A DNA stretch of 64,000 bases, taken from the NCBI RefSeq assembly GCF_013256425.1, contig NZ_CP053904.1:2852001-2916000 (forward strand). The letters are read 5' to 3'. Every line of letters starts with the position of its first letter. Position 1 is the first letter of the stretch. Positions 26,256 through 35,687 of the stretch are shown piece after piece. Source of the stretch: Hymenobacter sp. BRD67 (GTDB lineage: Bacteria > Bacteroidota > Bacteroidia > Cytophagales > Hymenobacteraceae). The position numbers and the translations under genes are program-made. The notes under the pieces were generated by a model, which saw only the letters and a program-made list of their open reading frames with translations, did not search any database and was not told the DNA's origin.

Positions 26256-27401
26256 CTACCCCAGCGCCTGCTTCAAATCAACCAATAAATCGGCGGGCTC
26301 TTCGATTCCTACGCTCAGGCGTATCACGCCCGGCGTAATGCCTAGCGCAAGCCGCTGCTCGGCCGTGAGGCCCCGGTGCGAGGTTGCGGCCGGGTACGAG
26401 CACGACGACTGCACGCCCGCCAGCGAGGGGGCCAGCGGGAACAGCTTACTTTTCTGCACAAAGGCATCGACAGCCGCCGCTGAGTCGTCGGCTAGTCGTA
26501 TTGAGAGCATACCCCCAAATAAGCCGCCCAGCAGCTCGTGCGCCGCCAGCACATGGCCGGGATGCGTTGCGAGGCCGGGGTAAAATACCTGCGCTACGGC
26601 CGGGCTTTCGGCCAAAAAGCGGGCTACCAGCAGCGCATTCTCGGAGTGCTGCCGCATGCGCAGGCGCAGGGTTTTGAGGCCACGCACGGCCAGCCAGCTA
26701 TCGAGCGGGGCCAACATCAGGCCCAGGCTACCCGCTACCTGGCGCAGGCGCTTGCCCAAGACAGGGTCGCGGGCCACTACCACGCCCGCCGTGGTGTCGG
26801 AGTGTCCGGCCAGGTATTTGGTAGCCGAATGCCACACCAAGTCGGCTCCCCAGCTCAGGGGCTGCGTCAGAATGGGTGAGGTAAAAGAGCTGTCAATCAG
26901 CAATAATATCCCCTGCTGCTGGCAGGCACGAGCCAGGCGCGGGCCATCAAGCACCGTTAGCAGCGGGTTGCTGAGCACCTCGGCCAGCACCAGCCTGGTA
27001 GTAGGCCGGCGGTGGCGGGCCACGTCGTAGAGCTCGGTCAGCGGCACGTAAGTTGTTTCGATGCCCAGGCGGGCCAGCTCTTGGGAAAGCAGTACTACCG
27101 AGCCACCATATAGCTCAGCGGGGCACAATACATGGTCGCCGGCCTGGCAGGTGGCCAGCACGGCCGCCAGCAAGCCCGCCAGTCCGGCGCCGGTAGCTAC
27201 CCCACCCCCGGTAGCTCCTTCGAGCCGCGCCACCTCGGTCACCAGCTCGTCAGAATTAGGATGCTCGGAGCGCGAATAGCCGTACATGCCGCCGTGGTCG
27301 GGGGTCGTGTAGTAGGTTTCCAGCTCGGCCAACGAGGCAAACTTGAAGACCGAGGTCTGGTAAATCGGGGTAACTTTCGGGTGAATCGGGGTCAGGTTCA
27401 T
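26256..27401 (-). CDS. Cys/Met-metabolism PLP enzyme (cystathionine gamma-synthase/lyase family)
   Basis: 381 residues. YQTSVFKFASLAELETYY, GYSRSEHPN (family Y-R pair), LVLAEVLSNPLLTVLDGPRLA, IDSSFTSPIL with the PLP-contacting Asp, and HSATKYLAGHSDTTAG with PLP lysine Lys195, then GLKTLRLRMRQHSENAL. All are standard for trans-sulfuration enzymes. Whether it is a synthase, a beta/gamma-lyase or an O-acetylhomoserine sulfhydrylase cannot be settled from sequence. Cytoplasmic. A -7-like box (27416-27409) is 7 bases before the ATG. Confidence 0.9.
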   Translation of the reverse strand: MNLTPIHPKVTPIYQTSVFKFASLAELETYYTTPDHGGMYGYSRSEHPNSDELVTEVARLEGATGGGVATGAGLAGLLAAVLATCQAGDHVLCPAELYGGSVVLLSQELARLGIETTYVPLTELYDVARHRRPTTRLVLAEVLSNPLLTVLDGPRLARACQQQGILLLIDSSFTSPILTQPLSWGADLVWHSATKYLAGHSDTTAGVVVARDPVLGKRLRQVAGSLGLMLAPLDSWLAVRGLKTLRLRMRQHSENALLVARFLAESPAVAQVFYPGLATHPGHVLAAHELLGGLFGGMLSIRLADDSAAAVDAFVQKSKLFPLAPSLAGVQSSCSYPAATSHRGLTAEQRLALGITPGVIRLSVGIEEPADLLVDLKQALG

Positions 27402-27408
27402 AGGAGCA

Positions 27409-27416
27409 CGAAGGTA
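27409..27416 (-). promoter_or_regulatory. -7-like box of the trans-sulfuration enzyme gene
   Basis: TACCTTCG, one mismatch to TAnnTTTG, 7 bases before the ATG at 27401. A very AT-rich tract at ~27519-27565 lies further upstream. Confidence 0.35.
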
Positions 27417-27566
27417 GGGCGGCCCTTCTTAACCCACACGGTCTGGCCAGTGTAACTAGCAATTTTCGCTATCGGCCGGCTATAGCTTTGTCTTATTGCT
27501 GAGGCCAGGCGCGACCGTATTTAATATATATATTACTTTTACTATTTTTTTGTTATTCTACCAAAT

Positions 27567-27614
27567 AAAAAAGGGCGCTCGCACCGGCCGTAGCCAGCGC
27601 GAGCGCCCTTTTTT
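27567..27614 (-). terminator. Terminator of atpD-atpC
   Basis: A ~16-bp stem (AAAAAAGGGCGCTCGC with its complement) with A/T runs on both sides, just after the atpC stop on the minus strand. Confidence 0.9.
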
Positions 27615-27632
27615 ATCCTACTAAACAATTTA

Positions 27633-27875
27633 CTAGGCCGAAGCCGACTCAGCCAGCACAATCACGCTATTCCGTAGTACCTCCACGATGCCGCCGCTGA
27701 TGTGAAATGTGCCGCCGCCCGCGCCCGTCACCGTTACGTCGCCCGCCTTTAGCGCCGCAATCAGGGGAGCGTGGTTATTAAGCACTTCAAACGAGCCATC
27801 GGTGCCCGGAAACCGCACCGCGCTTGCCTCGCCCTCAAATACTTTCCGGTCGGGAGTGATGATTTCTAAGTGCAT
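27633..27875 (-). CDS. atpC: ATP synthase F1 epsilon subunit
   Basis: 80 residues from ATG 27875; the longer frame upstream runs through the intergenic hairpin and is not used. MHLEIITPDRKVFEGEASAVRFPGTDGSFEVLNNHAPLIAALKAGDVTV is the N-terminal beta-sandwich of AtpC. The usual C-terminal helical hairpin is absent: the protein ends after the sandwich, as in many Bacteroidota. This means it cannot inhibit ATP hydrolysis through that helix. It follows atpD by about 107 bases, which hold a long inverted repeat. Confidence 0.93.
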   Translation of the reverse strand: MHLEIITPDRKVFEGEASAVRFPGTDGSFEVLNNHAPLIAALKAGDVTVTGAGGGTFHISGGIVEVLRNSVIVLAESASA

Positions 27876-27882
27876 AGTTTTT

Positions 27883-27966
27883 AAATGTGGGAAGGTGATA
27901 GATGTGAAAATGTGGGAATGTGGTCGATAGAAAATCAATTTTCACATCTACCACCTTCCCACATTT
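27883..27966. repeat. 28-bp inverted repeat between atpD and atpC
   Basis: Arms 27883-27910 and 27939-27966 pair at 27 of 28 positions (the last is a possible G-U pair) around a 28-base loop. There is no clean T-tract. It lies inside the atpDC transcript, so it is likely to form in the RNA and affect the ratio of the two subunits. Confidence 0.85.
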
Positions 27967-27982
27967 TCCACATTTAAAAAAT

Positions 27983-29484
<1,502 letters not shown>

Positions 29485-29533
29485 TTGCTTGGGTTTTACT
29501 AGGTTTTACTAAATTAATACGCTTTTGAGGGTG

Positions 29534-29564
29534 CAAAAGTACGATTCAAACCCGTCTTTTCAAA
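29534..29564 (-). promoter_or_regulatory. Promoter of atpD-atpC
   Basis: On the minus strand: TTTG (29564-29561), 19 bases, TACTTTTG (29541-29534). This is a full match to the Bacteroidota consensus TTTG-N19-TAnnTTTG, 49 bases before the atpD ATG. Confidence 0.75.
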
Positions 29565-29660
29565 GCTGTAGCTTACATGAACCGGGCCTGTGCCTTAACC
29601 TGGCGCAAAGTGCCCCCACTCGCTGCCGGAGCACTTTTTAAATTTTTTTTTACCTATCTC

Positions 29661-29690
29661 TTGCCTCGTATTATTCTCGTAGTACCTTTG
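29661..29690 (+). promoter_or_regulatory. Promoter of the tRNA-Gln gene
   Basis: TTG (29661-29663), 19 bases, TACCTTTG (29683-29690), 33 bases before the tRNA. Confidence 0.7.
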
Positions 29691-29723
29691 CAGCCCCGAA
29701 CGGCACACCGCCACAAGGGAAAT

Positions 29724-29796
29724 TGTCCGATGGTGTAACTGGCAACACGCTTGATTTTGATTCAAGAAAGTCCAGGTTCGAGCCCTGGTCGGACAA
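29724..29796 (+). tRNA. tRNA-Gln (anticodon TTG)
   Basis: Acceptor arms TGTCCGA (29724-29730) and TCGGACA (29789-29795) pair fully. The anticodon stem CTTGA/TCAAG (29750-29754, 29762-29766) holds loop TTTTGAT with anticodon TTG at 29757-29759. A T-arm with GGTTCGAGCC-type loop follows. The D-arm has GGTGTAACTGGCA. CCA is not encoded. Its own promoter and a terminator flank it. Confidence 0.93.
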
Positions 29797-29823
29797 CTTC
29801 GACAACGCTCGACAATTTTAGTA

Positions 29824-29873
29824 AAGGCGCTGGCTTCTCCCTCCCGGGAGTAAGTCAGCGCCTTCCGCTTTTT
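29824..29873 (+). terminator. Terminator after tRNA-Gln
   Basis: A 13-base stem with one mismatch (29824-29836 with 29852-29864), a self-complementary loop and a following T-run. Confidence 0.8.
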
Positions 29874-29890
29874 ACTTCTCTCCCATCGCC

Positions 29891-29935
29891 GCCTGTCATC
29901 TCTGCCATATGCGCAGAATGACAGGCTTTTTTGTT
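29891..29935 (+). terminator. Hairpin with T-tract directly upstream of prs
   Basis: A 9-bp outer stem (29891-29899 with 29918-29926), a 5-bp inner stem (29901-29905 with 29913-29917), then six T's, ending ~18 bases before the prs ATG. It comes after the tRNA terminator, so it may be a second terminator or an attenuator of prs. Confidence 0.7.
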
Positions 29936-29952
29936 TTTATCTTCCCGTTATT

Positions 29953-30882
29953 ATGGACCCGCACGTTAAACTATTTGCTGGTAGCGCCTCTCTGGAACTG
30001 GCTCAGAAGATTGCCGAATCCTATGGCCAGCCGCTGGGCGACCTCACCTTGCAGCGTTTTGCCGACAACGAGCTGAGCCCGAGCTTCGACGAGAGCGTGC
30101 GCGGCTGCGAGGTGTTTCTTATACAAAGCACCTTCCCGCCCTCCGAAAACCTGATGGAGCTGATGCTGATGGTGGATGCCTGCAAGCGCGCCTCGGCTCA
30201 CAAAGTCAATATTGTGATGCCTTACATGGGCTACGCCCGCCAGGACCGCAAGGATAAGCCCCGCGTGAGCATCGGGGCCAAAGTGGTAGCCAATATTATC
30301 CAAAGCGTGGGTACCGACCGGCTTATGACCTGCGACCTGCACGCGGGCCAGATACAGGGTTTTTTCGATATTCCGGTCGACCACCTCGACGGAGCCACCG
30401 TTACCGCGCCTTACATCAAGTCGCTTAATCTGGAAAATCTGATATTTGCCTCGCCCGACGTGGGCGGCGTGGTACGTACCCGCGCCTTTGCCAAGAAATT
30501 CGGGGCGGAGATTGTGGTCTGCGACAAGATGCGCCTGCGGGCCAACGAGATTGCCTCCATGCAGGTAATCGGCGATGTAAAAGGCATGGACGTCGTATTT
30601 GTGGATGACATGGTAGACACCGCCGGCACCATCTGCAAAGCCGCCGACCTCGTGATGGAGCGCGGTGCCAACTCGGTACGCGCCGTGATTACGCACCCGC
30701 TGCTCAGCGGCCCGGCCCACGCCCGCATTCGCGCCTCCCAACTCACCGAGCTGATTACCACCGATACCATTCCGCAGCGCGAGGAAAACGAGAAGGTGCG
30801 CGTGATTTCGCTAGCCCCGCTGTTTGCCGCCGCTATTCGCAACGTGGTGACGCACGAGAGCATCAGCTCGCTGTTTAGCTAG
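29953..30882 (+). CDS. prs: Ribose-phosphate pyrophosphokinase (PRPP synthetase)
   Basis: 309 residues, normal length. KLFAGSASLELAQKIAESYG, RFADNELSPSFDESVRGCEVFLIQST, MPYMGYARQDRKDKPR (ATP-binding loop), DLHAGQIQGFFDIPVDHL, and VFVDDMVDTAGTICKAADL (PRPP-binding loop) are all present, with the ATP/ribose-5-phosphate site His in DLHAGQ. It makes PRPP for nucleotide, His and Trp synthesis. The order prs-rplY-pth is common in Bacteroidota and Firmicutes. A T-tailed hairpin is just upstream of the ATG. Confidence 0.96.
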   Translation: MDPHVKLFAGSASLELAQKIAESYGQPLGDLTLQRFADNELSPSFDESVRGCEVFLIQSTFPPSENLMELMLMVDACKRASAHKVNIVMPYMGYARQDRKDKPRVSIGAKVVANIIQSVGTDRLMTCDLHAGQIQGFFDIPVDHLDGATVTAPYIKSLNLENLIFASPDVGGVVRTRAFAKKFGAEIVVCDKMRLRANEIASMQVIGDVKGMDVVFVDDMVDTAGTICKAADLVMERGANSVRAVITHPLLSGPAHARIRASQLTELITTDTIPQREENEKVRVISLAPLFAAAIRNVVTHESISSLFS

Positions 30883-31221
30883 CGGACAGGAATACTCACT
30901 ATACCTGAATTTTCAATGTAATAGGTTTTGCTTTTCAACCAAATACTTATTGCTGTGTTACTTGTGCTGATGATTGGCTTGCTGACCTGGGGTTTACACT
31001 GAGTCTTCGCAGCAAATACGTTCGCCCGTGGAGTCCTACGATTAACTGCATTTATTACTTTTTCAGTAGCAGTACTATGGGATCTCTTTTGCCTTGCTAT
31101 CATAGCTTGGTCACGGTAAATCCTCAAACTAAGGTTGCTATTCCCGCCCTAAGCCCGTACCTTTGCGGCCCGTTTGGTAAGGGTTGCCCGGCGGATAATT
31201 CATTCCAAATCAACTTCTTTT
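30883..31221. other. Gap between prs and rplY with a decayed two-helix reading frame
   Basis: AT-richer than its surroundings. On the plus strand, frame 30928-31119 encodes two hydrophobic stretches (IAVLLVLMIGLLTWGLH, then after an in-frame TGA at 31000-31002, LTAFITFSVAVLWDLFCLAIIAW), which looks like a remnant of a small membrane protein. The 82-residue minus-strand frame here has no such character and I do not call it a gene. The rplY promoter fills the end of the gap. Confidence 0.35.
31135..31165 (+). promoter_or_regulatory. Promoter of rplY
   Basis: TTG (31135-31137), 20 bases, TACCTTTG (31158-31165), 56 bases before the ATG. Confidence 0.7.
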
Positions 31222-31793
31222 ATGAAAAGCCTGGAGATTGTAGGGTTTAAAAGAGCGAATCTCGGCAAGACGGACGCGAAGGCGCTGCGCCTCGATGCGC
31301 AGGTGCCGTGCGTACTGTACGGTGGCAAAGACACGGTGCACTTCTCGGTGCCCGCTATTCTGTTCCGCGAATTGCTGTATACCCCGGAGGCTCACATCGT
31401 GGACCTGAACGTGGAAGGCACGCACTACCGCGCCATTGTGCAGGATGCCCAGTTCCATCCCGTGAACGAGATGCTGCTGCACGTTGACTTCCTGGAGATT
31501 GAGGACGGCAAAGAAGTGAAGATGGATATCCCGTGAAGTACGTTGGCGTTTCGCCGGGCGTACTGGCCGGTGGTAAGCTGGCCAGCAAGCTGCGCAAGCT
31601 GAAGGTGAAGGCGGCGGCCGAAAACCTGCCCGACTACGTTGAAGTTGATATCAGCACCCTCGAGCTGGGCAAATCGGTGAAAGTAGGTGCGGTTAAGCCC
31701 ACCAACTACACCATCCTGACCAGTGCCCAGGCGCCGATTGCTACCGTAACCGTACCGCGCGCGCTTAAAGGCGAAATGGCCGCCGGCAAATAA
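31222..31793 (+). CDS. rplY: Ribosomal protein L25 (general stress protein Ctc), frameshifted
   Basis: The start is the ATG at 31222 (KSLEIVGFKRANLGK). Frames 31222-31536 and 31533-31793 join into 190 residues when one C is added to the run at 31530-31532, reading KMDIPVKYVGVSPGV. N-terminal L25 domain: VPCVLYGGKDTVHFSVP and QDAQFHPVNEMLLHVDFLEI; C-terminal TL5/Ctc beta domain: KLASKLRKLKVKA, LPDYVEVDISTLELGKSVKV. It binds 5S rRNA in the 50S subunit. It lies between prs and pth. The break is most likely a sequence error. Confidence 0.92.
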
Positions 31794-31798
31794 GTCCG

Positions 31799-31985
31799 CT
31801 GATTAGCACGAATTTTAACGGATTTCACGGATTTTGTTAGCGCCGTTATTCCGTAAGTAAAAAGCCACCTCTCGGGGTGGCTTTTTTCGTTAAATAGAGG
31901 CTGCTGGCCTGGGCTTATGGCAGCGCCCCGGACGGTGACAATCGTCCACAAAATTCTCGAAATTCGTTAAAATCCGTACTAATCA
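31799..31985. repeat. MITE-like element with ~22-base inverted ends between rplY and pth
   Basis: The left end starts CTGATTAGCACGAATTTTAACG near 31799 and the right end, ending near 31984, is its complement with two mismatches. Between them is a T-tailed hairpin (31858-31888). No ORF. The right end touches the pth start codon. Confidence 0.5.
31858..31888 (+). terminator. Terminator after rplY
   Basis: AAAAAGCCACC pairs with GGTGGCTTTTTT around a 5-base loop. It suggests pth has its own promoter. Confidence 0.85.
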
Positions 31986-32552
31986 GTGGTCTTCTTAATT
32001 CTTTGCCTTGGCAACATCGGCCCCGAATATGCCAGTACGCGCCACAATATCGGGTTTATGGTGGCCGATTACCTGGCGGCTAAATTCGAAGCTCCGCGCT
32101 TTGGGCTGGGGCGACATGCATTTACCACTGAGTTTAAAAGCAAGGGCCACACTTACGTGCTGGTGAAGCCTACCACCTTTATGAACCTGAGTGGCAAAGC
32201 CGCCGCGCACTGGCTGAGCACGCTGAAAATACCCGTCGAGAATATGCTGGTTGTGACCGACGACCTGGCGCTGCCCTTTGGCAAATTGCGCCTGAAAGGC
32301 CAGGGCTCGGCGGGCGGACACAATGGCCTGAAGGATATTCAGGCCACGCTCGGCACCGACGTATATGCGCGGCTGCGCTTCGGCGTCGATGCGAATTTTC
32401 CGAAAGGGCGGCAGGTAGATTACGTACTCAACCCGTTTTCGGTAGATGAGCAGCTTGACTTACCGCTACGCATCGAAAAAGCCGGCGAAGCCGTGCTGGC
32501 CTTTGGGGCGCTTGGCCTGGAGCGGGCCATGAATAGCGTAAATGTGAAATAG
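31986..32552 (+). CDS. pth: Peptidyl-tRNA hydrolase
   Basis: 188 residues. FLILCLGNIGPEYASTRHNIGFMVADYLA carries the catalytic His in TRHNIG; TYVLVKPTTFMNLSGKAAAHWL and VVTDDLALPFGKLRLKGQGSAGGHNGLKDI with the second His complete the active site; RLRFGVDANFPKGRQVDYVL follows. It releases tRNA from peptidyl-tRNA that drops off ribosomes and is essential in most bacteria. The start is GTG at 31986, the only start that fits the family N-terminus. It sits directly at the edge of a repeat-like element. Confidence 0.95.
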   Translation: MVFLILCLGNIGPEYASTRHNIGFMVADYLAAKFEAPRFGLGRHAFTTEFKSKGHTYVLVKPTTFMNLSGKAAAHWLSTLKIPVENMLVVTDDLALPFGKLRLKGQGSAGGHNGLKDIQATLGTDVYARLRFGVDANFPKGRQVDYVLNPFSVDEQLDLPLRIEKAGEAVLAFGALGLERAMNSVNVK

Positions 32553-32564
32553 CTACTATCCTCA

Positions 32565-32611
32565 AAAAAAGAACGTCATGCTGCGATAAGCTCCGCATGA
32601 CGTTCTTTTTT
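32565..32611. repeat. AAGAACGTCAT-family hairpin acting as bidirectional terminator
   Basis: AAAAAAGAACGTCATGC pairs with GCATGACGTTCTTTTTT around a short loop between convergent pth and metG. A/T runs on both sides let it end transcription from either gene. It shares its core with 7976-8040 and 14036-14124. Confidence 0.88.
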
Positions 32612-32626
32612 CGATAATTGCCGAGA

Positions 32627-34669
32627 CTACAAAATCGGGCTGCCGTTGCGCACTGCGCTGCCGGGCTGCATCAGGGCCAGCGTACCGTCGGCATTTTCAG
32701 CTAGCAGCAACATGCCCTGACTTTGAATTCCTTTAATTTCACGGGGCGCCAGGTTTATTAATACCATGGCCTGCTGGCCAATCAGCGCCTCCGGAATAAA
32801 CGATTCGGCAATGCCGCTGACGATGGTGCGCTGGTCGAGGCCGGTGTCGATAGTCAGCTTCAGCAGCTTCTTGGTTTTGGCCACTTTTTCGGCCGCGACA
32901 ATCGTACCGATGCGCAAGTCCATTTTACCGAATTCGTCGAAGCTGACGTTCTCCTTGGTGGGCACAACTGGCGTAGCAGCCAGGGCGTTGGCCTGCTTGG
33001 TATCGAGCAGCTTCTGCACCTGCGCGTGCACCACGCTGTCGTCGATTTTGGCAAATAGCAGCGCGGGCTCCCGCAGCTGATGCCCGGCGGGCAATTGCGT
33101 AGCTCTGGCCGCGCTCTGCCAGTCGCCGGGCTCGAAGTTGAGCATGGCAGCCAGCTTACCCGCCGATTCGGGCAGGAAGGGGGTGAGCAGTGGCACCAGC
33201 GCGGCCGCTACCTGCAAGGCGACGTGCAGCACCGTACCCGTGCGGGCCGCATCGGTTTTAATAAGGTGCCAGGGTTGGGTATCGGCCAGGTATTTATTAC
33301 CGAGCCGGGCCAGGTTTAGTACTTCAGCCAGGGCGTCGCGGAAGCGGTAGTTTTCAATAAGGTCGCCGACCCGCGCCGGAAATTCGGCCAGCTGCCGGAA
33401 TACCTCTTCATCGATTTCCGTCAATTCGCCGCGCTCGGGCACTTTGCCCTCAAAAAACTTTTGCGTGAGCACCGCCGCCCGGTTTATAAAATTACCAAGC
33501 GTAGCCACCAGCTCGTTATTGTTCCGGGCCTGAAAATCCTTCCAGGTAAAATCGTTGTCCTTGGTTTCGGGCGCATTGGCGCACAGCACATAGCGCAATA
33601 TATCGGCTTGCCCCGGAAAATCAGCGAGGTATTCGTGCAGCCACACCGCCCAGTTGCGCGAGGTGCTGATTTTATCGCCTTCCAGATTTAAAAACTCGTT
33701 GGCCGGCACATTATCCGGCAAAATATACTCGCCGTGCGCTTTCAGCATTACCGGAAAAATAATACAGTGAAATACTATATTATCCTTGCCAATAAAATGC
33801 ACCAGTTTGGTTTCGGGGTCTTTCCAGTATTTCTCCCACTCATCGGGGAAGCCTTCCTTGGTAGCGGAAATGTAGCCAATAGGGGCATCAAACCACACGT
33901 ACAATACTTTACCTTCAGCACCGGGTACCGGCACGGGCACGCCCCAGTCGAGGTCGCGCGTTACGGCTCGGGGATGCAGGCCCTGGTCAATCCAGGATTT
34001 GCACTGACCATACACGTTGGTTTTCCAGTCATTTTTATGGCCCTCAATTATCCATTCACGCAGCCAGGGCTCGTATTGGTCGAGGGGCAAAAACCAGTGC
34101 CGGGTATCGCGCAGCACCGGCGTATTGCCGCTGAGCATAGAGCGCGGATTAATTAACTCCGTCGGACTAAGCGACGTGCCGCAACGCTCACACTGGTCGC
34201 CGTAGGCATTTTCGTTGCCACAATTAGGGCAGGTGCCCACCACGTAGCGGTCGGCCAGAAACTGGGCGGCCTGCTCATCATAAAGCTGCTGCGTGGTTTG
34301 CTCAATAAATTTATTCTCGCTGTATAATTTCTTGAAAAAATCGCTGGAAACTTCGGCGTGAGTTTTTGATGAAGTGCGCGAATACACGTCGAACGACACG
34401 TTGAACTCCTTAAATGAGTCGCGGATAATGGCGTGGTATTTATCCACTACCTGCTGGGGCGTAACCCCCTCTTTCTGGGCCCTGATGGTAATGGGTACGC
34501 CGTGCTCATCGGAGCCGCAAATAAATTTTACGTCTCGGTTCTGAGCGCGCAGGTAGCGCACGTAAATATCGGCGGGCAGATATACGCCGGCCAGGTGACC
34601 AATGTGCACCGGCCCATTGGCATAAGGCAGGGCAGCAGTTACGGTATAACGCTTTGGGAGAGAGCTCAT
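32627..34669 (-). CDS. metG: Methionyl-tRNA synthetase
   Basis: 680 residues, the long form. [18 protein letters not shown] holds the HIGH signature. A zinc finger is formed by [18 protein letters not shown] (residues ~145-165). [14 protein letters not shown] has KISTS at the KMSKS site, usual in Bacteroidota. The C-terminal ~110 residues ([32 protein letters not shown]...) are a tRNA-binding EMAPII-like domain. It charges tRNA-Met in the cytoplasm. Convergent with pth across the AAGAACGTCAT-type hairpin. Confidence 0.97.
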   Translation of the reverse strand: MSSLPKRYTVTAALPYANGPVHIGHLAGVYLPADIYVRYLRAQNRDVKFICGSDEHGVPITIRAQKEGVTPQQVVDKYHAIIRDSFKEFNVSFDVYSRTSSKTHAEVSSDFFKKLYSENKFIEQTTQQLYDEQAAQFLADRYVVGTCPNCGNENAYGDQCERCGTSLSPTELINPRSMLSGNTPVLRDTRHWFLPLDQYEPWLREWIIEGHKNDWKTNVYGQCKSWIDQGLHPRAVTRDLDWGVPVPVPGAEGKVLYVWFDAPIGYISATKEGFPDEWEKYWKDPETKLVHFIGKDNIVFHCIIFPVMLKAHGEYILPDNVPANEFLNLEGDKISTSRNWAVWLHEYLADFPGQADILRYVLCANAPETKDNDFTWKDFQARNNNELVATLGNFINRAAVLTQKFFEGKVPERGELTEIDEEVFRQLAEFPARVGDLIENYRFRDALAEVLNLARLGNKYLADTQPWHLIKTDAARTGTVLHVALQVAAALVPLLTPFLPESAGKLAAMLNFEPGDWQSAARATQLPAGHQLREPALLFAKIDDSVVHAQVQKLLDTKQANALAATPVVPTKENVSFDEFGKMDLRIGTIVAAEKVAKTKKLLKLTIDTGLDQRTIVSGIAESFIPEALIGQQAMVLINLAPREIKGIQSQGMLLLAENADGTLALMQPGSAVRNGSPIL

Positions 34670-34856
34670 TGTGAATTAATAATCAATGCAGATGCTATTT
34701 ACTGCATCGCAAGGGCCGAAATACTCATTGCGCGCATGTGCACACAACTTGGCCTGATTTAAAAGTAACGCTTGATTAACGAAGAAAATGCGGCAAAAAA
34801 CAACAGGGTTTTCTAACAAATAAACACCCCTTAGCGTTTGCCAGTTAAATTAAATT

Positions 34857-34864
34857 TATATTTG
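34857..34864 (+). promoter_or_regulatory. -7 box upstream of the histone-H1-like gene
   Basis: TATATTTG matches TAnnTTTG fully; TTTG at 34837-34840 is 16 bases upstream, a little short. The 34670-34918 gap is AT-rich and holds no other signal I can identify. Confidence 0.5.
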
Positions 34865-34918
34865 GCACGCCGCAGCTAATTCACCTCCTCTACTCCTTTC
34901 CAAAACCCTTTTTTACTC

Positions 34919-35491
34919 ATGGCCAAAAAAAACAGTACGGAAGCTACGGCAACTGCCGCCAGCGCCAAACGCACTCCGGAGGAAAAAGCGCAACGCAAGG
35001 CTGATAAAGCCGGTCGCCGCGCCAGTAAACACTTAACCGACGACCGCGCTGAAAAGAAAGCCAGCCAGAAGCAGAGCCTTAAGTCGGCGGCCAAGCAGCT
35101 GCAACGCGAGCTCGACGTGCGCATGAGCGAAGTAGTGGCCCGCATCCGCAAAGAAACGAAGGACAAGCTGAAAGAGGTGGTGAAGGAAGCTACCCGCCGC
35201 CTCGATGTGGATACCGAGCGCATGTTTGAGCAGGCCCTGCACACCATTGTGCGGCACTACGATTCTATCGCCCCCGGCCGCACCACCGATATTAACCTGC
35301 CGGCCCCAGCCGCCACGGACGCCGCCGATGCCAGCAGCCGGAGCAGCAAAAGCAGCTCCTCGCGCAAGGCCGCTTCGAAAGCAGCTGATACGGCTGCCGC
35401 GCGCAAAGCCGCGAGCAGCAAGGCGGGGGCCGCCGGCCGCGGGCCGGGCCGCCCCGGCGCCAGCCAGCGGCAGTTGGAGCAGCCAGTCTAA
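34919..35491 (+). CDS. Basic, Ala/Lys/Ser-rich protein resembling histone H1 tails
   Basis: 190 residues with three parts. Residues 1-65 are Lys/Ala-rich and charged. Residues ~60-115 are a predicted helix or coiled coil (AAKQLQRELDVRMSEVVARIRKETKDKLKEVVKEATRRLD). Residues 135-190 are a low-complexity basic tail (SSRSSKSSSSRKAASKAAD) ending in GRGPGRPG, which looks like an AT-hook (GRP core). No enzyme motif. A DNA- or nucleoid-binding role is plausible by composition; the family is not recognised. A strong -7 box and its own terminator make it a single-gene transcript. Confidence 0.7.
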   Translation: MAKKNSTEATATAASAKRTPEEKAQRKADKAGRRASKHLTDDRAEKKASQKQSLKSAAKQLQRELDVRMSEVVARIRKETKDKLKEVVKEATRRLDVDTERMFEQALHTIVRHYDSIAPGRTTDINLPAPAATDAADASSRSSKSSSSRKAASKAADTAAARKAASSKAGAAGRGPGRPGASQRQLEQPV

Positions 35492-35568
35492 GCACTCCGG
35501 ATGCTACCAGCAATGATAGCGTCGCTGTTGACAACGCCTGATTCTCTTATTCTTCCAAAACACCTTTT

Positions 35569-35604
35569 AAAAAGGCCGTTACCAGCAATGGTAACGGCCT
35601 TTTT
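35569..35604 (+). terminator. Terminator after the histone-H1-like gene
   Basis: A perfect 15-bp stem (35569-35583 with 35590-35604) with A and T runs. Confidence 0.92.
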
Positions 35605-35687
35605 ACTGGGGCACGAAAAATAAGGTGGCTTTTCGCCGCGCCGGGTATGTAAGGTGCCAGCTGGCCGCCGGACGCGGCGGCTCCTGT

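Noticed and set aside
30879..31127. 82-residue minus-strand frame after prs
   Set aside because: No start signal, no domain, and composition like translated non-coding DNA.
32627..34669. KISTS instead of KMSKS in MetG as unusual
   Set aside because: To my knowledge KISTS is usual for this type of MetRS in Bacteroidota.
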